This document shows, one piece after another, positions 1-5,251 of a stretch of 5,251 nt of DNA. A model generated the notes under the pieces. The model did not search any database. It worked only from the letters and a program-made list of their open reading frames with translations, and was not told where the DNA came from. Every line of letters starts with the position of its first letter. The first letter of the stretch is position 1. The position numbers were made by a program, and so were the translations under genes. Source of the stretch: an uncultured Lachnospiraceae bacterium (GTDB lineage: Bacteria; Bacillota; Clostridia; Lachnospirales; Lachnospiraceae); assembly GCA_947068385.1 (NCBI GenBank), contig CAMTBF010000285.1, positions 1 to 5,251 of the forward strand, given 5' to 3'.

Positions 1-870
1 ATCCGCTACTGGGAAATCTGGAATGAGCCGGACAATTATGAGGATGTCATGGAGAACCAGATGTGGAGAGGGACGAAGGAAGAATTTTACGAGCTGTACG
101 GCGTGGCATCCAGGTATCTGAAAGAGAAGTTCCCTGATTTAAGGATTGGCGGTTACGCCAGTTGTGGCTTCTACGCGGCACTGGATTCCGGAAAGGCGGT
201 GGAAGAGGCAAAGTCTTCGGGCAGAACGGAATATTTCCTGGAGTTTTTTGAAGGCTTCCTGTCCTATGTGAAGACCAATCGATGCCCGTTGGACTTCTTT
301 TCCTGGCACAGCTATGGCAATGTGGCTGAGACGATTTTCTATGCCGCATACGCGAGGAGGCGTCTGGATGAAGAGGGCTTTGCGGAAACGGAGCAGATCT
401 GCAATGAATGGAACTGCGAACCCCAGCAGCGGGGCACGGCGCGCCATGCCGCCCTCACGGCGGCCATGCTGTTGGGCATGCAGGATTCTTCTCTGGACAG
501 CGCCATGTTCTATGATGCCCGTTTCGGGGTGGAATTTTACGGAGGACTGTTCCATCCTCTGACAGCGCAGCCATTCCCGGCATACTATGCATTTGTAAGC
601 TTTCACCGGCTCTATCGGTGCAGGGATCAGGTGGCCGTGCAATGTGCCGCAGAGAATATCTATGCTGTGGCGGCATCGGGGATGGGAAAGGGCTGCGTCA
701 TGATTTCGAATATTTCCGGGGAGGATGTCCCGATGGAATTGGAATTGGGAGAGTGTCAGGTGACGGGCTGCAGGGTAATAGACGGGGAGCGCATCTGGGA
801 AGAATGTCCGCTGCCTGGCGTGCTGGCAAAGGATATGGTGCTGTGCATCAGCGTGGCTGCTACGGTGTAG
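1..870 (+). CDS. GH39-like clan GH-A glycoside hydrolase, C-terminal part (5' end outside window)
   Basis: The frame is open from base 1, so the gene begins upstream; 289 residues are visible. The fragment opens with YWEIWNEPDN, the strand-4 motif of clan GH-A retaining glycosidases, in which the Glu of WNEP (visible residue 9) is the acid/base. DFFSWHSYG around His103 resembles the conserved S-x-H-x-Y segment of GH39. ICNEWN supplies the candidate nucleophile, Glu136. The Glu-Glu spacing of about 127 is close to that of GH39 beta-xylosidases. From about residue 195 the sequence turns into a beta-rich domain (MISNISGEDVPMELEL), as in the C-terminal sandwich of GH39. By family comparison about 150 N-terminal residues are missing, so a secretion signal cannot be excluded. 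The likely activity is hydrolysis of a terminal beta-xyloside or similar sugar, but specificity is unknown. Another clan GH-A family is possible. It is followed after 34 bases by the transporter gene and is probably cotranscribed with it. Confidence 0.8.
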   Translation: MRYWEIWNEPDNYEDVMENQMWRGTKEEFYELYGVASRYLKEKFPDLRIGGYASCGFYAALDSGKAVEEAKSSGRTEYFLEFFEGFLSYVKTNRCPLDFFSWHSYGNVAETIFYAAYARRRLDEEGFAETEQICNEWNCEPQQRGTARHAALTAAMLLGMQDSSLDSAMFYDARFGVEFYGGLFHPLTAQPFPAYYAFVSFHRLYRCRDQVAVQCAAENIYAVAASGMGKGCVMISNISGEDVPMELELGECQVTGCRVIDGERIWEECPLPGVLAKDMVLCISVAATV

Positions 871-890
871 CGTGTGGAAAGGCAAAAGCC

Positions 891-898
891 GGGAGGAG
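891..898 (+). promoter_or_regulatory. Ribosome binding site deciding the start of the DMT transporter
   Basis: GGGAGGAG lies just upstream of two in-frame ATGs, at 899 and 905. From the GGAGG core (892-896) the spacing is 2 bases to the first and 8 to the second, so 905 is preferred. A GTG at 872 also opens the frame but has no Shine-Dalgarno sequence in front of it and lies 2 bases after the preceding stop codon. Confidence 0.8.
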
Positions 899-904
899 AT
901 GAAG

Positions 905-1783
905 ATGAAGGCGGCAGGGATTCTGGGGGTGATTCTGTTCTGTAAAGTCATTCAGAGCATCTATACGAAGCGGATGAGCATCTGTATCGGCGGGCGGACG
1001 CAGCTGCTGGCAGGTACGGCGTATCAATATCTGCTCTGTACTTTGCTGGCGGCAGCGCTTTTGCCTGCGGGCTATAAGGGACTGGGGGAGGCTGCGGGGA
1101 TTTCGGCTGTGGGAGGGATAGCCCTGTTCAGCAGTACCCTATGCGGCCTGATGGCACTGAAGAACGGGACGCTGCTGCTGTCTACGCTGTTTGGGTCGGC
1201 AGGTCTGATCATTCCCTGCTTTGCGGGCATTTTCCTGTTCGGGGAACCGTTGAGCGTATGGCAGTGCTTTGGAATCGCAGGCCTGATTTATGCCGCGTAT
1301 CTGCTGGTGGACTGCTCCAGACAGATTTACAAAGGCTTTTCCGTCAAGAGCCTGCTGTATCTGCTGGGCGCGTTTTTCTCCAATGGAATCGTCATGCTGT
1401 CCCAGAAATGCTATGCTCTTTATGTGCCGGAGGGCGAGGTATCCGTATTTTCGTTTCTGGCATTCGGAACGGCCTTTCTCTTATTGGGCATGTTCGGCTG
1501 CTTCGAGATTCGAAGGGCGGGCGTCAGGCCGCAAAAAGTCATGACGAAGGAACTATTTACATATGGCGCGGCAGTGGCCATAGTGCTGTTCGTTATCAAT
1601 TATCTGGCCACAGAGGCTTCCGCAATCGTTCCGTCAGTGATTTTATTCTCGCTGGTGAACGGAGGCAGCACGATAATCTCGGCGTTAGTGGCAGCAATTT
1701 TCTATCAAGAACCAATCAGCAGAAAGAGCGCAGTCGGCATTGTGGTCAGCATTGCGGCGCTGATTGTGATAAATACGTTTTGA
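905..1783 (+). CDS. DMT/EamA-superfamily permease, ten predicted transmembrane helices
   Basis: The product is a 292-residue, strongly hydrophobic protein with about ten membrane segments, roughly at 4-20, 35-55, 65-84, 88-110, 118-136, 148-170, 180-200, 217-234, 240-265 and 274-291. Length and layout match the drug/metabolite transporter superfamily. The internal duplication is visible: FLFGEPLSVWQCFGIAGLIY (about 110-129), ending the first half, mirrors IFYQEPISRKSAVGIVVSIA (about 265-284), ending the second. Each has a Glu-Pro before the last helix of its half, as in EamA domains. DMT proteins move small metabolites, sugars, nucleotide sugars or drugs across the cytoplasmic membrane; the substrate and direction here are unknown. 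Its position between two glycosidase genes suggests a sugar or glycan breakdown product (inference). The start at 905 is set by the upstream ribosome binding site. The stop TGA overlaps the ribosome binding site of the next gene, suggesting translational coupling. Confidence 0.82.
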   Translation: MKAAGILGVILFCKVIQSIYTKRMSICIGGRTQLLAGTAYQYLLCTLLAAALLPAGYKGLGEAAGISAVGGIALFSSTLCGLMALKNGTLLLSTLFGSAGLIIPCFAGIFLFGEPLSVWQCFGIAGLIYAAYLLVDCSRQIYKGFSVKSLLYLLGAFFSNGIVMLSQKCYALYVPEGEVSVFSFLAFGTAFLLLGMFGCFEIRRAGVRPQKVMTKELFTYGAAVAIVLFVINYLATEASAIVPSVILFSLVNGGSTIISALVAAIFYQEPISRKSAVGIVVSIAALIVINTF

Positions 1784-1790
1784 AGGAGGA
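1783..1790 (+). promoter_or_regulatory. Strong ribosome binding site overlapping the upstream stop codon
   Basis: AAGGAGGA begins on the last base of the transporter's TGA (1781-1783). Its AAGGAGG part ends 8 bases before the ATG at 1798. This fixes the start of the propeller protein, although the same frame stays open far upstream. The overlap means ribosomes terminating on the transporter message are placed next to the following start. Confidence 0.85.
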
Positions 1791-1797
1791 AGCTGGT

Positions 1798-3726
1798 ATG
1801 GATTATGCAAAGATGGAAAGACGGGAGGCATGGCTCAGGCATCCTGTATTGGGGGATCCGTCCTTTGACGCTTTTGAAAAACTCGGAGAAACGGTGCATG
1901 TATCCGAAGCACCCTATGAATGGGCGGTGAACGGTTCCATATTCCGGGATCCGAAGACAGGCTTCTGGTATTATTACGCAGGGCTGTATCCTTACGGCTA
2001 TAGCTGGTCCGGGAAAGCGCCGGAGGTGCAATCCCATTTCGTCATCTATCGTTCTGTGGACAAAGGAAAGAGCTGGGAATGCCTGGGGCCGGGATTTCCG
2101 GACTTTGCCTGCGGGTTTCCGGGGCTGGAGGATACCCAGATGGGATTTCCCGATGTGGTGATGGCGTATGATGAGGAATCAGACCGGTACTGGCTGACTT
2201 ATGACTGGGGCGCCAGGCATATCGACCGTGACGAGGGATGGCTGGGAACGGACAGCGGCGCGGCGCTGGCGTGGGCGGAGCATCCAGAGGGTCCGTTCCA
2301 TAGGCTGGAGAAGCCCTTCTGGAGCAATTCGCTGAGGAAGGACAACCGTCATTTGGGGCGCTTCAACAGAGGATACGCTTCCTCCGTATTTAGGCGGGAG
2401 AAGGACTGGATTGCCTTTGTGCTGCAGGACTCCGGAGATTACCATGGCTGGGGACTGGCATGTATGACGGCGACGTCTCCGGAAGGCGGATGGTCCGTGC
2501 CCAGGCTTATCCTCTCTGGAGACAGACCGGGGTATTATCCGGGCCTTCTGGAGTTCTGCTTCTGTATGGCGCCGGGGGACGGCAGGGTATACGCGCCGGC
2601 TACTTCGGTAGCAGGGAACCGTAATTATCAGGTGATGTTCGCCGCGGATCTGGAGCGGGCAGAGCACCCCTCGGCCTGGAGCATGATACAGGAGGGCAGC
2701 ATCTGGCATGCCAGGCCCCTGCCTCATGAATATGCGGGAATCTGGGGACAGACCATACAGGGGTTCGTGGATGATGACAGATTCATAGTCATGTATGCCT
2801 CCAAGGACGAGAGGGATTATGGGACATTGTCGGTAGCGGCATTGCCCTTGGATAAGCCCTTTCATGACGGATTTACCATATCAGGGCATGTGGGAAAGTC
2901 CATAGCCCCGATCCTTGCGGCTTATGGGGACTATAGGCTGAAAATGGAGATGAGCTTTACGGGAACGGTCGAGGTTTTCCTGCGCTATGGAGGGATTCTG
3001 GGACCGGACGATCACAAGGCGCTGGCTGTAGCTTCCGACGAGACATTTTATTCTTCTTTCAGCCTGGAGTTAGGGGAGGGTGGAGGTTACAGAATCCTGA
3101 TTCGTGACAGTGGGGGAGGGATAGAGGTTCTTGCCTGTGGTACGATATCGGAAGCGCCGAAGACTCTGGAAGCTGCTTTTTCCGACGGAAAGGGATTCGT
3201 CGGGGTAAACGGGAGGCCTGTGTGGGAAGGGGAGACGGGTACAGAAGCCAGGCCGCTGGCCGTGTGCGTCCATGAATATTCTGTCCTGACCTGTTCATGC
3301 TTTGAGATAGACGGAATTCCAGAACGGTATACCCTGCGGTACGGCGCGGAGGATGCGCTGCTGGCGGCCATGCAGCACATTTCCTGGCAGCCCTCCCGGG
3401 CGGCCGGATTCCTGTCGGAGCGGGGCTATATCGGTTCGGGCGGGCAGTGCGCGAAGTGGAACATCCGGGGAGACGGGTTCCGGATTTACGCGCCGAGAAT
3501 GCCGGAGCTGGGCAATATGGAAATCTGGGTGGACGGATTCCTGTACGGAACGGCGGATTTGCATGCGGAACAGATGGTGCCTTCCGGAAGGGTATATGAA
3601 GCGCAGGGCCTGCCCGGAGACGACCGCCACTGCGTCATGCTGAAGGGATACGAGGGACAGCCCTTTGCAATCGACCTGATCGAGGTACAGGGGAAGCCGT
3701 TGGGAGCCCCAAAAGAGGAGAGATGA
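1798..3726 (+). CDS. Multidomain beta-propeller glycoside hydrolase-like protein (GH43/GH32-like, family unassigned)
   Basis: The product has 642 residues, no signal peptide and no membrane segment, so it is probably cytoplasmic. Residues about 40-350 show repeated blade-like segments typical of five-bladed propeller glycosidases: NGSIFRDPKTGFWYYYAG (45-62), FPDVVMAYDEESDRYWLTYD (117-136), GYASSVFRREKDWIAFVLQD (192-211), then PGYYPGLLEF with GRVYAPATS (244-270), and WGQTIQGFVDDDRFIVMYAS (316-335). Asp119 and Glu252 are candidate catalytic carboxylates. The usual first-blade Asp is not obvious; Asn45 or Asp51 lies near that place. Residues about 355-505 form a beta-rich segment like the concanavalin-type sandwich that follows many GH43 propellers. 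Residues about 525-632, including FRIYAPRMPELGNMEIWVDG, resemble a small carbohydrate-binding sandwich. The likely role is cleaving a side-chain or terminal sugar from an imported oligosaccharide. The propeller fold is fairly secure; the family, activity and substrate are not. The start at 1798 is chosen because a strong ribosome binding site precedes it and the upstream open frame lies inside the transporter gene. Confidence 0.72.
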   Translation: MDYAKMERREAWLRHPVLGDPSFDAFEKLGETVHVSEAPYEWAVNGSIFRDPKTGFWYYYAGLYPYGYSWSGKAPEVQSHFVIYRSVDKGKSWECLGPGFPDFACGFPGLEDTQMGFPDVVMAYDEESDRYWLTYDWGARHIDRDEGWLGTDSGAALAWAEHPEGPFHRLEKPFWSNSLRKDNRHLGRFNRGYASSVFRREKDWIAFVLQDSGDYHGWGLACMTATSPEGGWSVPRLILSGDRPGYYPGLLEFCFCMAPGDGRVYAPATSVAGNRNYQVMFAADLERAEHPSAWSMIQEGSIWHARPLPHEYAGIWGQTIQGFVDDDRFIVMYASKDERDYGTLSVAALPLDKPFHDGFTISGHVGKSIAPILAAYGDYRLKMEMSFTGTVEVFLRYGGILGPDDHKALAVASDETFYSSFSLELGEGGGYRILIRDSGGGIEVLACGTISEAPKTLEAAFSDGKGFVGVNGRPVWEGETGTEARPLAVCVHEYSVLTCSCFEIDGIPERYTLRYGAEDALLAAMQHISWQPSRAAGFLSERGYIGSGGQCAKWNIRGDGFRIYAPRMPELGNMEIWVDGFLYGTADLHAEQMVPSGRVYEAQGLPGDDRHCVMLKGYEGQPFAIDLIEVQGKPLGAPKEER

Positions 3727-3835
3727 GCAAAAGTTCAAAATCGTAAGCTCCAGGTTTGAATTCGCAATGGCATATTGAACAAGAAAGCAATAAAATAGAG
3801 ATGCAAATTATGAAAAACAACGAGGAGGAAATGGA
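3727..3835 (+). promoter_or_regulatory. A-rich intergenic region with weak promoter candidate and short inverted repeats
   Basis: This 109-base gap is clearly richer in A and T than the flanking genes. TAAAAT at 3791-3796 could be a -10 element, with ATGGCA at 3767-3772 as a four-of-six -35 element 18 bases upstream; this is a weak candidate only. TTCAAA (3734-3739) can pair with TTTGAA (3755-3760). The overlapping GTTCAA (3733-3738) can instead pair with TTGAAC (3775-3780). No GC-rich hairpin followed by a T run is present, so there is no sign of an intrinsic terminator, and read-through from the upstream genes is possible. A separate promoter for the binding-protein gene, which often needs higher expression, would make sense. 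Confidence 0.35.
3822..3828 (+). promoter_or_regulatory. Ribosome binding site of the solute-binding lipoprotein
   Basis: GAGGAGG lies 7 bases before the ATG at 3836. Another ATG at 3831 is out of frame, too close to the site, and reaches a stop after two codons, so it is not the start of this gene. Confidence 0.85.
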
Positions 3836-5251
3836 ATGAGGAAAAAAATCACAGCAATTCTGTTGGGGATGACCCTTCTGGCCACAGCATTCACGGGATG
3901 CGGAGATCAGAGGGATGCACAGGAGGGTGCGCCGTCCGGCGGGAGCTCCGGCGCTCAGGAAGAGACGGCTGAGGCTGACAGCCAGGACGGAGGAGCCGAC
4001 CAGGGCACAGAGGCTGAGGGCGAGCCGGTGGAGGTCATATGGCTGTGGCCGGGGGATGCGCCGGAGGGCCTGCAGGAGGTGGAAGACGCGCTGAACGAGA
4101 TGATGGAGAGAGACATCGGCGTCCATGTGACCCTGTATCCCTGCGCAGACTGGGCAAATCAGGTCACGTTGGATGTATCCACTGGAACTCAGGTGGACAT
4201 CTGCCTGACCATCGGGGGCGGTATCGGCGGAAAGGTGAAGGACGGCGTGGTACAGCCAATGGACGATCTTGTTGCGCAGTATGGCATGGACATCGTGGAA
4301 GACTGTGGCGACAGCATAAAGGGCGGCTATTATAACGGCATCCTGTACGGCGTGCCGAACGCATGGATGCTGGGAGACGGATATGGCTTTTATGCCAATG
4401 GGGATTTGCTGGACAAGTACGGGTACGCTCCGGGAGAGTCAGGAAAGAGCTACTCTCTGGAGGAGCTGGAAGAAATGATGGCCACGGTAAAGGCAGGGGA
4501 AAGGGAGGGATTCTTCCCTGCGGCTATCAACGGCCAGAAGACGCTGGTCATGCGCACGTTTTTTGAGTATGACCTTCTCTGCGGCGGCAGCCCCTCCACC
4601 GGGGTTCTGATATTGCGCGACGGTTTTGACAATACGACGATTGAGAACCTGTATGAGACCGAGGCATATAAGGAGTATGCGGAATGCATGTATGACTGGG
4701 CGCAGAAAGGCTTTATTTCCAAGGATGCAGCCACCGATACGGGCAGCGTCCTGGACCATGTGCCTGCCGGAGACTCTCTGGGCATCTTTTATTGGCTTGA
4801 TGAGCAGAATCTGACTGCGGATGCCACTACATCCGCAATCCAGGTGAAGACCTATACCTACAACAGGATTCCCAAATATATAACCAGTGATGTCCTTGGA
4901 AACATTCTCTGGAGCATCCCTGTCACGTCCGGGAACCCACAGAAAGCCATGGAGGCCCTGAACTACATCTATAAGCATGACGAAGCGGCATGGCTGCTCC
5001 AGTTCGGCATTGAGGGGCGGGACTATGAAGTGATAGAAGAGGTGGAAATTGACGGCAAGATGCAGAAGCGTATTAAATATCTCTCTGACAATCCCAGTGC
5101 GCTGCCCTATTACCAGGGAATGGGCATATACGGAGACAGGTTCTCCTGGCCCATTGTAGGTGAGCAGCAGGACATCTATTTCAACAAGAAATGTAAGGAA
5201 AACGATGCCGGGATTCCGGACAGCAGAAAATCCCCTGCGCTGGGCTACGTC
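3836..5251 (+). CDS. ABC-transporter extracellular sugar-binding lipoprotein, LipO/DUF3502-like (3' end outside window)
   Basis: The frame is open to the last base, giving 472 residues without a stop. The N-terminus is a lipoprotein signal: charged MRKK, a hydrophobic stretch, then AFTGC, so signal peptidase II should cleave before Cys22 and leave the protein lipid-anchored to the outer face of the membrane. Residues 23-64 form a Gly/Ser/Glu/Asp-rich flexible linker. The binding domain starts near VEVIWLWPGD (65-74). Family-typical segments are NGILYGVPNAW in the first lobe, DGYGFYANGDLLDKYG (about 182-197), FGIEGRDYEV (390-399) and SPALGYV at the right edge (466-472). The last resembles the SPALGF-type start of the C-terminal DUF3502 region of Paenibacillus-type LipO/YtcQ proteins. 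By family length perhaps 50-90 residues are missing. The likely role is capturing an oligosaccharide for an ABC importer; the permease genes are not in the window. Six further cysteines (103, 123, 157, 249, 284, 453) are more than usual for an exported protein and would fit an anaerobe. Confidence 0.88.
   Translation, partial: MRKKITAILLGMTLLATAFTGCGDQRDAQEGAPSGGSSGAQEETAEADSQDGGADQGTEAEGEPVEVIWLWPGDAPEGLQEVEDALNEMMERDIGVHVTLYPCADWANQVTLDVSTGTQVDICLTIGGGIGGKVKDGVVQPMDDLVAQYGMDIVEDCGDSIKGGYYNGILYGVPNAWMLGDGYGFYANGDLLDKYGYAPGESGKSYSLEELEEMMATVKAGEREGFFPAAINGQKTLVMRTFFEYDLLCGGSPSTGVLILRDGFDNTTIENLYETEAYKEYAECMYDWAQKGFISKDAATDTGSVLDHVPAGDSLGIFYWLDEQNLTADATTSAIQVKTYTYNRIPKYITSDVLGNILWSIPVTSGNPQKAMEALNYIYKHDEAAWLLQFGIEGRDYEVIEEVEIDGKMQKRIKYLSDNPSALPYYQGMGIYGDRFSWPIVGEQQDIYFNKKCKENDAGIPDSRKSPALGYV

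Noticed and set aside
872..904. GTG start for the transporter at 872
   Set aside because: No Shine-Dalgarno sequence precedes it, it would add a hydrophilic 11-residue tail, and the GGGAGGAG site at 891-898 fits ATG 905 much better.
139..951. 270-codon open frame on the minus strand opposite the GH39-like gene
   Set aside because: The translation is rich in His, Arg and Pro with no recognisable domain, has no convincing ribosome binding site that I can see, and lies wholly antisense to a gene with clear catalytic motifs. It is a compositional shadow.
1141..1797. In-frame open extension of the propeller gene running 657 bases upstream through the transporter gene
   Set aside because: It would make an 861-residue protein, but the extension overlaps a clear membrane-protein gene in another frame, its translation is Arg/Gly-rich with no domain character, and a strong ribosome binding site sits directly before ATG 1798. 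It is a shadow frame.
2179..2865. 228-codon minus-strand open frame opposite the propeller gene
   Set aside because: Low-complexity Arg/Pro/His-rich translation, antisense to a well-supported coding region, with no domain signal.
3727..3760. Possible intrinsic terminator after the propeller gene
   Set aside because: The only hairpin has six A/T-rich pairs, a 15-base loop and no following T run, so it does not look like a terminator.
4439..4978. 179-codon minus-strand open frame opposite the lipoprotein gene
   Set aside because: It is antisense to the binding-protein frame, which carries family motifs throughout; no independent support for translation.

Overview
The window reads as part of a carbohydrate-utilisation locus from a low-to-mid GC Gram-positive anaerobe. 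The best guess is a gut Clostridia/Lachnospiraceae-type genome, inferred from the strong GGAGG-type ribosome binding sites, a Cys-anchored solute-binding lipoprotein of the Firmicutes LipO/YtcQ/DUF3502 kind, and tightly packed glycosidase genes. Species assignment is not possible from the sequence alone. All four recognised genes lie on the + strand. The first is cut by the left edge and the last by the right edge.

Layout: (1) 1-870, the C-terminal two thirds of a clan GH-A glycosidase resembling GH39 (beta-xylosidase / alpha-L-iduronidase family), with its WNEP acid/base motif at the very left edge. (2) 905-1783, a ten-helix drug/metabolite-transporter (DMT/EamA) superfamily permease. (3) 1798-3726, a 642-residue protein with no signal peptide. 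It combines an N-terminal beta-propeller of GH43/GH32-like character, a middle beta-sandwich and a C-terminal carbohydrate-binding-like sandwich. Its exact family is not recognised. (4) 3836-5251 (open at the right edge), an extracellular sugar-binding lipoprotein of an ABC importer. Genes 1-3 are separated by 34 and 14 bases and look like one transcription unit. The ribosome binding site of gene 3 overlaps the stop codon of gene 2. A 109-base A-rich gap separates genes 3 and 4. It has no obvious terminator, a weak promoter candidate and short inverted repeats.

Working model (inference): the lipoprotein captures an oligosaccharide outside the cell, an ABC permease presumably encoded beyond the right edge imports it, and the two apparently cytoplasmic hydrolases trim it inside. 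The DMT protein would move a sugar, a breakdown product or a related metabolite. The substrate cannot be read from the sequence; a GH39-like plus GH43-like pairing would fit a xylose-, arabinose- or uronic-acid-containing glycan. No RNA genes, mobile elements, CRISPR arrays or convincing terminators were seen. The most unusual item is gene 3, whose propeller is recognisable but whose catalytic residues do not map cleanly on to the canonical GH43 pattern.
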